A stretch of 64,000 nt of DNA from PALSA-505 sp035308365 (GTDB taxonomy: Bacteria > Actinomycetota > Actinomycetes > Streptosporangiales > Streptosporangiaceae), in contig DATGGU010000051.1 of NCBI GenBank assembly GCA_035308365.1, forward strand, positions 29,140 through 93,139, in the 5' to 3' direction. A program made the translations under genes and the position numbers. Shown here one piece after another: positions 25,468 to 33,806 of the stretch. The notes beneath the pieces were generated by a model. The model ran no database searches. It saw only the letters and a list, made by a program, of their open reading frames with translations, and was not told where the DNA came from. Numbering within the stretch: the stretch's first letter is position 1; every line of letters starts with the position of its first letter.

Positions 25468-25809
25468 GTGGCTGAGCCTGGACGCTCGGGCAAGGCTCGC
25501 GGTGAATTGTCGGTACGGGCTGACACGCTGCCGCCCCCGGCCCGGACGCCTCCCGGCTGGTGGTACCCCGGGCAGGTCACCATCCCTGCGCCAGACCGGA
25601 CACGCGGCCAACGGCAGCAGCCAGGTGGGAGCGTTCCTGAGGACATCGGCCGCACCGGCCTGGAGTCGCGTTTCCCCGGCTGGGTGATCTGGCACGGGGC
25701 GGCAACCGGTTCATGGTGGGCCGCGCCGCCACGCGGCTATGCGGGAGGTCTTGTCGAGGGGGTCGACCCGGCTGAGCTGGCGGCGGTGATCCGGAGCGCG
25801 CAGAAGTGA
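25468..25809 (+). CDS. Hypothetical protein at the end of the island
   Basis: About 113 residues if it starts at the GTG at 25468, but the beginning overlaps repeat-derived sequence and the true start is uncertain. The C-terminal part looks genuine: LESRFPGWVIWHGAATGSWW, then GLVEGVDPAELAAVIRSA. It has the aromatic WxIWHG...GSWW pattern seen in small actinomycete proteins of unknown function next to XRE regulators. It may be a truncated gene whose 5' half was replaced by the tandem repeats. Confidence 0.45.
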   Translation: MAEPGRSGKARGELSVRADTLPPPARTPPGWWYPGQVTIPAPDRTRGQRQQPGGSVPEDIGRTGLESRFPGWVIWHGAATGSWWAAPPRGYAGGLVEGVDPAELAAVIRSAQK

Positions 25810-25870
25810 AGCAGCCATACCGGGTGGGGAGGCAACCGATGGTGTTGAGAGAAGTTCCGGCCACCGTAGG

Positions 25871-26176
25871 TTAACGACAAGCGGACGTCGGCACGGCCGG
25901 TAACAACCGGTAAGCAGCCTGGCTGAACTCCGCTGCGGCGCCCGGTGCCTGGTGAGGCTCCGCGCACAGGCATCCGCAATGCCTGTCGCCGCCATGCCTG
26001 CCCGCCTGCCGTCTTGGCAGCGGCCGGTCTTCCTGCTCGGCTAGCAGATCCGCCCGGTAAGTATCCAGCTTGATCCACAGGTCGGTGGGTATTGCCCACT
26101 GCATCCTGGTGAGCTGGTCCACACAATGCAGGAGCTGGGCGAGTTCAGATCCGGAAAGCTGACGCAGGTTCTGCAT
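25871..26176 (-). CDS. Small hypothetical protein
   Basis: 101 residues from the ATG at 26176. The first ~50 residues (LRQLSGSELAQLLHCVDQL, then IPTDLWIKLDTYRADLLAEQ) look like a genuine helical actinomycete protein of unknown function. The rest is Arg/Ala-rich with irregular composition and may be read past a frameshift in an originally ~60-residue gene. It faces the island genes and its function is not known. Confidence 0.45.
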   Translation of the reverse strand: MQNLRQLSGSELAQLLHCVDQLTRMQWAIPTDLWIKLDTYRADLLAEQEDRPLPRRQAGRHGGDRHCGCLCAEPHQAPGAAAEFSQAAYRLLPAVPTSACR

Positions 26177-26599
26177 CACACAACCTCGGCTTTCGCACGG
26201 GGTGTCCTCCAGGGATCCCGTTGGCTATGGCAGTGGGCTCCCGGCCCCGCCGCCGAGTACGGAACGTAATTGTTCCACAACACTCCGATCATGTGAAGAG
26301 GTAACCGGGCATCCGCCCCAATTCCCGGCACAGCCAGCAGCCCGGCCGGTCCTGAACATGAATATGGCTGTGGGGGCATCCAGGCAGGAACGCAGCATAC
26401 GAGGCGGCCAGGCCGAGGCAGGCGAGCCTCCGGCTATGGCGGTTAGCCCGCGCCGATCCCCACAGATCACAGCCGAGCCGATCACGGAACAATAAGCTTT
26501 ACATTACGAAATGATAAAGTTTTCGGCTCTTGGCCGTTAGTGAAACCTTGCTAAAAGGTAAAGGCTGTTATACACAGAGTAAGTTTTCCTGTCTGTTGT
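26177..26599 (+). other. Gene-poor, AT-rich segment
   Basis: No convincing coding frame. From about 26490 the GC content drops sharply relative to the rest of the window (for example ATAAGCTTTACATTACGAAA). TTGCTA (26548-26553) and TATACA (26569-26574) could be promoter boxes, although the 15-base spacing is short. This would start a transcript that covers the structured segment downstream. Confidence 0.4.
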
Positions 26600-26735
26600 G
26601 TCATATTGTGATGTGGCTCATACGGTTAAAAGTGGGTCTAGACCTTTGGGGTAAAAGCCCAGTTCAGAGGTCATGCTTCGATAAGTTCCCGGCCTTCTGG
26701 GCGGTTTGCTGTGACTTATGCCACATCGTATTCCA
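26600..26735 (+). ncRNA. Candidate structured leader RNA of the second SLT-like gene
   Basis: A long-range stem pairs GATGTGGC (26610-26617) with GCCACATC (26720-26727), extendable by three pairs including two G-U. Inside it are a two-part hairpin GACCT/AGGTC enclosing TGGG/CCCA (about 26641-26678) and a second hairpin CCCGG/CTGGG. The segment is AT-rich, lies ~190 bases upstream of a secreted cell-wall enzyme and contains no plausible gene. It does not match the riboswitch motifs I know. Confidence 0.45.
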
Positions 26736-26926
26736 CACGTATTACGCGATTTCGTTAGGCATGGTGGACGGCTGACAGCACCCGGTGTGCGCGACGGTGA
26801 TCAAGTGATTACTCGCCGCCATGACCCGCGGCACATCCGCACACCGCCGTCCGGCGCTCCAGCAGGCTGGACGGTGGCAACGGGTGGAGGCCAGCCGCGC
26901 ACCGCGCGTATGACCGAAGGCAGATT

Positions 26927-27655
26927 TTGCTCCGCCATCGGATTGTCAAGAAACCCTCGAAACTCACGATTGGAATTGCCGCTGCCGGTATCGGCGTCGC
27001 AGCGGCTTCCTCCGCTCTCGCCGCGACCTGGCCAGCCGGAACTGGCATGGCGACCACAGCGGATTACCTCTCCATCAGCCACGTGGCGAATTCCGCGAAT
27101 GGCGGCCGCTTCGACAGGCAGCTGCAAGCCGTCAAGGCCGGCTCGGCCTGGCAGGCCGAACTGAACGCGGCCAGCGCGGAGCGGGCCGCTGCCGCCCGCA
27201 AGGCGGCAGCGCGGAAGGCCGCGGCGGCCAGGGCCGCCGCCAGGCGGGCGGCCGCCAGGCGGGCGGCCGAGCTGGCCGCCCAGCGGCAGGCGGCCCGGCA
27301 GCAGGCAACGGCACGGCAGGCGCCAGCACCACCGCCCCCGCCACCGGCGCAGCCATCGGGCTCGGCTCAGCAGATCGCCTTGGCGATGCTGGGCAGCTTC
27401 GGCTGGTCCTCCGGCCAGTTCTCGTGTCTGGACTCATTGTGGACGCGGGAAAGCGGCTGGAGCGTCACCGCCCAGAATCCGGACGGCGCCTACGGCATCC
27501 CCCAGGCGTACCCGGGGTCGAAGATGGCGAGCGCCGGCCCGGACTGGCAGACGAACGCGGCCACCCAGATCCGCTGGGGACTTGGATACATCGCTGGGCT
27601 GTACGGCTCGCCGTGCGGGGCCTGGTCACACGAACTGGCCACCGGCTGGTACTAG
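26927..27655 (+). CDS. Secreted lytic transglycosylase-like protein (paralog 2)
   Basis: 242 residues from a TTG at 26927. A basic start and hydrophobic segment (KLTIGIAAAGIGVAAASSAL) with AAAT form a signal peptide. Residues ~80-130 are a long Ala/Arg/Lys/Gln helix, probably a coiled coil or wall-spanning rod, followed by a poly-Pro linker. The C-terminal domain repeats that of paralog 1: LWTRESGW, GAYGIPQAYPGSKMASAG, TQIRWGLGYI. The long AT-rich leader suggests special regulation. It converges on the kinase gene. Confidence 0.86.
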   Translation: MLRHRIVKKPSKLTIGIAAAGIGVAAASSALAATWPAGTGMATTADYLSISHVANSANGGRFDRQLQAVKAGSAWQAELNAASAERAAAARKAAARKAAAARAAARRAAARRAAELAAQRQAARQQATARQAPAPPPPPPAQPSGSAQQIALAMLGSFGWSSGQFSCLDSLWTRESGWSVTAQNPDGAYGIPQAYPGSKMASAGPDWQTNAATQIRWGLGYIAGLYGSPCGAWSHELATGWY

Positions 27656-27679
27656 CCGGGTGTGATGGATCCGCAGACC

Positions 27680-27714
27680 GGCGGGGGCGGCCCACCCAGG
27701 GGTCCGCCCCCGCC
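27680..27714 (+). terminator. Bidirectional terminator hairpin
   Basis: An 11-bp perfect stem GGCGGGGGCGG/CCGCCCCCGCC with a 13-base loop sits between the convergent SLT-like and kinase genes. Confidence 0.75.
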
Positions 27715-27742
27715 TCGGCGTTCCTGACCGGGTAACCGGCCG

Positions 27743-29626
27743 CTAGGTGAGCGGCTGGAAGGTGCTGATCGCCTCGGCCAGCTTCTGGGATATCCGTGGC
27801 CAGGAGGCTACCGGCGAGGACGCGTAGACGGCATAGGACTGGGTCCCGTTGGCGGTGCCCAGGTCGAACAGGTAGTCCTGGGCGACCACGCGGCCCGTCC
27901 CGCTGTCCCGCCAGCTGAAGCTCCACTGCGCCCCGTTCGTGCCCGCCACCGGGACCGGACTGAGCGACAGCCGCCGGTAACCGGGGAACTTGCCCTGGCG
28001 CCGCGTCCTCACTTCCAGCCAGCGGGCCTCGTTCACCGGATTGGGGAAGGTCTGCGTGGTCAGGTCCACCTCCATGAACGCGGCGCCTTGCGGGTCACGG
28101 AAATACGTGGCCAGCCCGCTGGTGCTCGCGGTCCAGCCTTGCGGCACCGCCATCTTGAACCCGGCGGTCGCTGCCGTGCTGGCGGCGGGCAGCGAGAACC
28201 ACTGGTACCCGGCCGGGAGCCCGGCCGTGCCGGTGTTCGCCGGGCTGGCGCTGTTGACCGGGCTCGACGGGCTGGCAGGCGGGCTGGACTTCGTGGTCTT
28301 CCCGCCCACCTGGCCACTCGCCGTCGGCCCCTGCTGCCTGACATGGCTCAGCACGAGGCCGATGATCAGGCCTGCCACGACCACGATCGCGACGGCGCCC
28401 GCGAGCAGCGCCACGCTCCTGCCACGCCTTGGCGGGGGAGGGCCAGGGGTGGCCCGCCCGTACCCGTTGCGGGCCGGGCCGGTGGGCGGCAGGTAGGGCG
28501 GGGCGTCGCTGGCCGGGCCGTACCGGGTTCCACCGGGCGCGGCATAGCCCGGCGCGGTCCGCTGCGACCCGCCGCGCGCCGCCGGATCCCAGGTCGGGGC
28601 GTCGTAGGCCGGAACCGAACCGTTCGGTGGCCAGGCCTCGGCGGGCGGAACGACCTTGTCCCAGGCCGTGGGCGCGGCCAAGGCGAAGCCCGCCGCCTTC
28701 GCAGGCCCCCCGGCCGCCCAGCTCTGCCCCGGCTGGCCAGCGCCGTTACCTGCGCCAGGGCCACCGGGGGCGACCCCAGGCACGCGGGCGGGCACCCCGC
28801 CGGCGACCGCCCCGGCCAGCATCGCGGCCGCCCCGGCCGCGTCCGGCCTGGCGGCCGGATCCTTGCGCATGAGCGCCGAGATCACCGGCCCGAGCAGACC
28901 GGCCGCAGAGGCCGTCGGCGAATCCTCGTGGAGCACCGCGTTCATCGTCGTGAGCGCGCCACCGCGCTCCTGGTATGGGCCGCGGCCCTGCACGGCCGCG
29001 AACAGCGTGGCGCCGAGCGACCACAGGTCGGAGGCTGGTGTGGCCGGTTCGCCACGGATCCGCTCCGGCGAGGTGAACGCGGGCGTCCCCATGACGATGC
29101 CGGTCTGGGTGAGCTGTGCGTCACCCTCGAACGTCGCGATCCCGAAGTCGGTCAGCACGGCCCGTCCGTCCCGGGTGAGCAGCACGTTGCTCGGCTTCAC
29201 GTCCCGGTGCATCACCCCGGCCGCGTGCGCGGTGGCCAGCGCGCCGATGAGCTGCTGCCCTATGTCGGCGACCCTGGTCGGCGGCAGCGGCCCGTCCTGG
29301 GCCAGGACCTGGTCCAGTGAGCGGGCCTGGACCAGCTCCATGACGATCCAGGGACGGCCACCCTCCTCGACCACGTCGAAGACGGTGACCACACCGGGGT
29401 GGCTGAGCCGGGCCGCCGTCCTGGCCTCGCGCAGCGTGCGCTGATAGGCGGCATCGCGCTCGGGCCCACCGACCGCCGGGGGAAGCGCCACTTCCTTGAC
29501 CGCGACATCGCGGTGCAGCAGCTCATCGGTTGCCCGCCAGACGGTGCCCATGGCACCGGTGCCGATACGGTCACGGAGACGGTAGCGCCCCCCGATCACG
29601 CGCCCCGCCCCCGCCAAAGCGTGCAT
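27743..29626 (-). CDS. Serine/threonine protein kinase, membrane-anchored (PknB type)
   Basis: 627 residues. The N-terminal kinase domain (about 14-275) has the glycine loop IGTGAMGTVW, K44, the catalytic loop HRDVKPSN with D142, DFG at 160-162 and a GTPAFTSPE activation-loop end. A Pro/Gly-rich juxtamembrane stretch runs to ~398, one membrane helix spans ~400-425, then a Ser/Pro linker. The outer ~180-residue domain (GYQWFSLPA ... FQPLT) looks like a PsbP/Mog1-like fold rather than PASTA repeats. It is probably an extracellular sensor. A TAGGGT box six bases upstream suggests a leaderless mRNA. Confidence 0.93.
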   Translation of the reverse strand: MHALAGAGRVIGGRYRLRDRIGTGAMGTVWRATDELLHRDVAVKEVALPPAVGGPERDAAYQRTLREARTAARLSHPGVVTVFDVVEEGGRPWIVMELVQARSLDQVLAQDGPLPPTRVADIGQQLIGALATAHAAGVMHRDVKPSNVLLTRDGRAVLTDFGIATFEGDAQLTQTGIVMGTPAFTSPERIRGEPATPASDLWSLGATLFAAVQGRGPYQERGGALTTMNAVLHEDSPTASAAGLLGPVISALMRKDPAARPDAAGAAAMLAGAVAGGVPARVPGVAPGGPGAGNGAGQPGQSWAAGGPAKAAGFALAAPTAWDKVVPPAEAWPPNGSVPAYDAPTWDPAARGGSQRTAPGYAAPGGTRYGPASDAPPYLPPTGPARNGYGRATPGPPPPRRGRSVALLAGAVAIVVVAGLIIGLVLSHVRQQGPTASGQVGGKTTKSSPPASPSSPVNSASPANTGTAGLPAGYQWFSLPAASTAATAGFKMAVPQGWTASTSGLATYFRDPQGAAFMEVDLTTQTFPNPVNEARWLEVRTRRQGKFPGYRRLSLSPVPVAGTNGAQWSFSWRDSGTGRVVAQDYLFDLGTANGTQSYAVYASSPVASWPRISQKLAEAISTFQPLT

Positions 29627-29632
29627 ATCCGG

Positions 29633-29638
29633 ACCCTA
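29633..29638 (-). promoter_or_regulatory. -10 box TAGGGT of the kinase gene (leaderless)
   Basis: On the minus strand TAGGGT is followed by six bases and the ATG at 29626. It lies in the 87-bp gap after fumC. Confidence 0.5.
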
Positions 29639-29713
29639 CACGGCGTACTTACAAGATTTCCTGTGAAGCAGTTGAGAATAAACACGTCCCTGTCCTGCAA
29701 CGGGGCAAAGAAG

Positions 29714-31102
29714 TCATCCCGGGCGTGTCATCCGCAGCACGTCAAGAGCCTGGTCAAGCTGCTTTTCGGTGATGTCGCCGCGTTCCACGTGACCGAGTTC
29801 GATCACCACGTCCCGGATGGTCGCGCCGGTACGCATCGCCTCGTGCGCCACCCGCGCCGCCGCCTCGTACCCAAGGTACCGGTTCAGCGCCGTCACGATA
29901 GCCGGCGAGGACTCCGCGTTGCGGCGCAGCCGCTGGGCGTCCGTCGTGATCCCGGCCACACACCGGCCGGCCAGCAGCGTCGCGGCCGAGGACAGCAGCC
30001 GGGCGGAGGACAGCAGGTTCCGCGCGATCACCGGCATCATGACGTTCAGCTCGAAGTTGCCCGCCGCCCCGCCGAACGCGACCGCCGCGTCGTTCCCGAT
30101 CACCTGCGTGCACACCTGGCAGACCGCCTCACAGATGACCGGGTTCACCTTCCCCGGCATGATCGACGAGCCGGGCTGCAGTTCCGGCACCACGATCTCG
30201 GCCAGGCCGGTCCGCGGTCCGGAGTTCATCAGCCGCAGGTCGTTGCAGATCTTGTACAGGCTGACCGCGATCACCCGCAGCGCCCCGCTGGCCTCGACCA
30301 GCGCGTCCCGGCCGCCGGCTGCCTCGAAGTGGTTTCCCGCCTCGGTCAGCGGCAGCCGCAGGTCCTCGGCCAGCCTGGCGATGACGGCGGCGGCGAATCC
30401 GGGCGGCGCGTTCAGCCCGGTGCCGACCGCCGTGCCTCCCAGCGGCAGCGCGCCTACCCGGTCCAGGCATCCGCCGATCCGCTCGATGCCCAGCCGGACC
30501 GCCGCCGCGTACCCGCCGAACTCCTGGCCCAGGGTCACCGGCGTGGCGTCCATCAGGTGTGTGCGCCCGCTCTTCACCACATCGGCGAACTCGGCCGCCT
30601 TGCCCTCCAGTTCGTCCGCCAGGTGCGCCAGGGCCGGGCCGAGCTGCCGGGCGAACAGGTACACCGCCGACAGGTGGATGGCGGTCGGGAACACGTCGTT
30701 GGATGACTGCGACGCGTTCACGTGGTCGTTCGGGTGCACCGGCCGCCCCAGCCGCCTCGTGGCCAGGGTGGCGATGACCTCGTTCGCGTTCATGTTGCTC
30801 GAAGTGCCCGACCCGGTCTGGAACACGTCGATCGGGAACTGGCCGTCGTGGTCGCCCCGGGCGACCTCGGCCGCCGCGTCGTGGATCGCGGTGGCCATCT
30901 CCACGTCGAGAACACCGAGCAACCCGTTCACTACCGCGGCGGCGCCCTTCACCGACGCCAGGCCGGCGATCATGTCGCGGCCGATGCGCTCGCCCGAGAC
31001 GGGGAAGTTGTCCACCGCGCGCTGGGTCTGCGCCCCCCACAGCGCGCCGGCGGGCACCCGCACCTCACCCATGGAGTCGTGCTCGGTCCGGTACTCGTCC
31101 AT
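29714..31102 (-). CDS. fumC: Class II fumarate hydratase
   Basis: 462 residues. It interconverts fumarate and malate in the TCA cycle without an iron-sulfur cluster. The aspartase/fumarase signature GSSIMPGKVNP, TGSGTSSNMNANEV near 95 and HVNASQSSNDVFPTA near 128 are intact. The start at 31102 is nine bases after the end of the class I fumarase gene, so both are probably on one mRNA. The C-terminal domain with DITEKQLDQALD is complete. Confidence 0.95.
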   Translation of the reverse strand: MDEYRTEHDSMGEVRVPAGALWGAQTQRAVDNFPVSGERIGRDMIAGLASVKGAAAVVNGLLGVLDVEMATAIHDAAAEVARGDHDGQFPIDVFQTGSGTSSNMNANEVIATLATRRLGRPVHPNDHVNASQSSNDVFPTAIHLSAVYLFARQLGPALAHLADELEGKAAEFADVVKSGRTHLMDATPVTLGQEFGGYAAAVRLGIERIGGCLDRVGALPLGGTAVGTGLNAPPGFAAAVIARLAEDLRLPLTEAGNHFEAAGGRDALVEASGALRVIAVSLYKICNDLRLMNSGPRTGLAEIVVPELQPGSSIMPGKVNPVICEAVCQVCTQVIGNDAAVAFGGAAGNFELNVMMPVIARNLLSSARLLSSAATLLAGRCVAGITTDAQRLRRNAESSPAIVTALNRYLGYEAAARVAHEAMRTGATIRDVVIELGHVERGDITEKQLDQALDVLRMTRPG

Positions 31103-31110
31103 GCCTCGTG

Positions 31111-32754
31111 TCACTTCCGGCCGATGGTCAGCAGCGGGCCGCTCAGGCCGGCGAAGAAGTCGTTGCCCTTGTCGTCCACGATGATGAACGCCGGGAAGTC
31201 GCGCACCTCGATCCGCCAGACCGCCTCCATGCCCAGCTCGGGATACTCGAGCACCTCCATTCCGGTGATGCAGTCCCGGGCCAGCCGTGCCGCCGCCCCG
31301 CCGATGGAGCCCAGGTAGAACCCACCGTGCTCCTTGCACGCGGCCGTCACGGCCGGGGACCGGTTCCCCTTGGCCAGCATGACCAGCGAGCCGCCCGCCG
31401 CCTGGAAGCTGTCCACATAGGAGTCCATCCGGCCGGCCGTCGTCGGCCCGAACGACCCGGACGCGTACCCGTCGGGGGTCTTGGCCGGTCCCGCGTAGTA
31501 CACCGCGTGGTCACGCAGGTAGGACGGCATCGGCTCACCGGCGGCCAGCCGCTCGGCGATCTTGGCGTGGGCGATGTCGCGGGCGACCACCAGCGGCCCG
31601 GTCAGCGACAGCCTGGTGGCGATCGGGTACTTGGTCAGCTCGCCCCGGATTTCGTCCATCGGCCGGTTCAGGTCGATCCGCACCACCTCATCACCGGCCA
31701 GCTCGTTCTCGGAGGTCTCCGGCAGGAACCGCGCCGGGTCGGTTTCGAGCTGCTCCAGGAACACCCCGTCAGCGGTGATCTTCCCCAGGATCTGGCGGTC
31801 CGCCGAGCAGGACACGGCGATCGCCACCGGGCAGGACGCGCCGTGCCGGGGCAGCCGGATCACCCGCACGTCATGGCAGAAGTACTTGCCACCGAACTGC
31901 GCGCCGATCCCCACCCGCCGGGTGATGTCCAGTACCTGCTGTTCGAGCCCACGGTCGCGGAAACCGTGCCCGGCCGCCGAACCGGCCGCCGGCAGCGTGT
32001 CCAGGTAGCGGGCCGACGCGTACTTGGCGGTCTTCAGCGCGTACTCGGCGCTGGTGCCGCCCACCACGATCGCCAGGTGGTAGGGCGGGCAGGCCGCCGT
32101 GCCCAGGGAGCGGATCTTTTCCTCCAGGAACGCCAGCATGCTCGCCTCGTTGAGCACCGCCTTGGTCTGCTGGTAGAGGAAGGACTTGTTCGCCGAGCCG
32201 CCGCCCTTGGCCATGAACAGGAACTTGTACTCGCTGCCGCCGGTCGCGTAGATCTCGATCTGGGCCGGCAGGTTGCTGCCAGTGTTCCGTTCCTCCCACA
32301 TGGTCAGCGGCGCGAGTTGCGAATAGCGCAGGTTGAGCTGCGTGTACGCGTCGTACACGCCGCGGGCGATGTGCTCCTCGTCCCGGCCATCAGTGAGCGC
32401 GTACTGGCCACGCTTGCCCATGACGATCGCGGTCCCGGTGTCCTGGCACATCGGCAGCACGCCACCGGCCGCGATGCACGCGTTCTTGAGCAGGTCCAGC
32501 GCGACGTACCGGTCGTTGGGACTGGCCTCCGGATCGTCGAGGATGGACCGCAGCTGGCTGAGGTGGCCGGGCCGCAGCAGGTGCGCGATATCCCGCATCG
32601 CCTCCCGGGTCAGCACGGAGAGAACGTTCGGGTCTATCGTGACGAATTCACTTCCATACGGACCTCCCCGATGTACGCCGTCAATATCCAGCCGTCGGTA
32701 CTCGGTCTCGTCGGGGCCGGCCGGCAGCAGATCGGAGTACGTGAACTCGGGCAT
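31111..32754 (-). CDS. fumA: Class I fumarate hydratase (4Fe-4S)
   Basis: 547 residues, the size of E. coli FumA. The three cluster cysteines are C103 (PMCQDTGT), C222 (TAACPPYH) and C316 (AVSCSADRQ), each offset by two from C105, C224 and C318 of the E. coli enzyme. The N-terminal alpha domain and C-terminal beta domain (GSFGPTTAGRMDSYVD) are both present. A GAGGAA ribosome site precedes the ATG. It performs the same reaction as FumC but is oxygen sensitive. The immediate neighbour fumC could back it up under oxidative or iron-limited conditions. Confidence 0.94.
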   Translation of the reverse strand: MPEFTYSDLLPAGPDETEYRRLDIDGVHRGGPYGSEFVTIDPNVLSVLTREAMRDIAHLLRPGHLSQLRSILDDPEASPNDRYVALDLLKNACIAAGGVLPMCQDTGTAIVMGKRGQYALTDGRDEEHIARGVYDAYTQLNLRYSQLAPLTMWEERNTGSNLPAQIEIYATGGSEYKFLFMAKGGGSANKSFLYQQTKAVLNEASMLAFLEEKIRSLGTAACPPYHLAIVVGGTSAEYALKTAKYASARYLDTLPAAGSAAGHGFRDRGLEQQVLDITRRVGIGAQFGGKYFCHDVRVIRLPRHGASCPVAIAVSCSADRQILGKITADGVFLEQLETDPARFLPETSENELAGDEVVRIDLNRPMDEIRGELTKYPIATRLSLTGPLVVARDIAHAKIAERLAAGEPMPSYLRDHAVYYAGPAKTPDGYASGSFGPTTAGRMDSYVDSFQAAGGSLVMLAKGNRSPAVTAACKEHGGFYLGSIGGAAARLARDCITGMEVLEYPELGMEAVWRIEVRDFPAFIIVDDKGNDFFAGLSGPLLTIGRK

Positions 32755-33223
32755 CGTGACGGTTCCTCAACGAGCGGTCATGGGACGACCCAATCCTAGA
32801 TCGCCGCGCCGCCCCCCTCTGGCCGGCCGCCCGGCGTGCATGGCCGGGCTCAGGCCGGCGGGCCGGGCGGCCGGAACTGAGATCAGTTGAGGCAGATGAT
32901 GAGCAGGCAACTCTGGACGGTCACGTCGTCGATGACCGGGCCGTGGCCGCCGGGTATGGTGCTGGCGAACTCCCAAAGTTAGGCGGGCTGGTCACCGCTT
33001 CAGGCGGAGCGGCCCGATCCGGCCGGAGCGGGACGAGACTGCCGTGTCGGCTGGGGCTGGCCGGCCCGTTCCGGGACCGCCGTCCGTTCGCCGAGGCGCT
33101 GGCCGGCCGCCGTGGGCGGCCAGCCGCTGAGAAGGTCATGCGCCGGGGCGCCGGGCTGTGTTCCTCCTAACCTGGGGGCCCAATTCAGCGGCCGCCCCGC
33201 CCAGGTCGGCACAATGATCCGCC
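32755..33223. other. Intergenic region between divergent fumA and PPOX genes
   Basis: 469 bp without a gene that I can support. It is GC-rich throughout. The frames seen in it lack ribosome sites and family features. It presumably holds the promoters of both flanking genes; CACAAT (33210-33215) lies eight bases before the ATG of the next gene. Confidence 0.5.
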
Positions 33224-33709
33224 ATGGCGAACGAACTGAGCTGGTCACAATTTGCGGCGGAACGACCCGACCTGGCCGGGGCCGGGCGGGGGATGCTCTA
33301 TCAATTCGGGGTGGGTCTGGGGTTCCTGTCCACCGTCCGGGCCGACGGCGGGCCACGGCTGCACCCGGTCTGCCCGGTGCTGACCACCGATCGGCTGCTG
33401 GCGCATATCGTGCCCTCGCCCAAGCGGGCCGACCTGCACCGGGACGGCAGGTACGCGCTGCACTCGTTTCCCATCGAGGGCAACGAGGACGCCTTCTACC
33501 TGACCGGCCGCGCGGTGCCGGTCACCGACCCGGAGCTGGCCGCCACCGCGGCAAGCCAGTTCCTGGCCGAGCGGAAGCTGGACGCCGAGCCACCCGGCTT
33601 CAGTGACGGCGAGTTCTTCGAGTTCCTGATCGCCCGGTGCCTGCTGACCAGGACGGACGGATACGGCGACTGGAACCCACGGCACACGGTGTGGCGGGCC
33701 GGCGCGTAG
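33224..33709 (+). CDS. Pyridoxamine 5'-phosphate oxidase-family (split-barrel flavin-binding) protein
   Basis: 161 residues. The N-terminal half follows the split-barrel pattern LGFLSTVRADGGPRLHPVCP, then strands ending ALHSFPIEG. Helices near the end (GEFFEFLIARCLLTRTDGYG) cap the fold. Such proteins bind FMN or F420, or sometimes haem, and act as reductases. Which cofactor is used is not clear from the sequence. The last codons and stop are duplicated just downstream (see repeat). Confidence 0.8.
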   Translation: MANELSWSQFAAERPDLAGAGRGMLYQFGVGLGFLSTVRADGGPRLHPVCPVLTTDRLLAHIVPSPKRADLHRDGRYALHSFPIEGNEDAFYLTGRAVPVTDPELAATAASQFLAERKLDAEPPGFSDGEFFEFLIARCLLTRTDGYGDWNPRHTVWRAGA

Positions 33710-33766
33710 CCGGTTGCGGCTGGAACCAACGGCACACAGTGTGGCCGGCGCGTAGCCGGTTGCGGC
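33671..33766 (+). repeat. Tandem duplication of a gene end
   Basis: The 50 bp at 33671-33720 (end of the PPOX gene including TAG) are repeated as 46 bp at 33721-33766 with a 4-bp loss and a few changes. Both end in CGCGTAGCCGGTTGCGGC. Confidence 0.85.
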
Positions 33767-33806
33767 GAATCGCTTGACCTGAGCGTCATGGCAGCGCGGA
33801 CTGGGC

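Noticed and set aside
26530..26775. 81-codon frame starting with TTG
   Set aside because: It is Cys/Trp/Ile-rich, unlike local proteins, with no ribosome site, and it overlaps the base-paired RNA candidate. Two LCHIV stretches differ only at third codon positions, which is curious but too short to prove coding.
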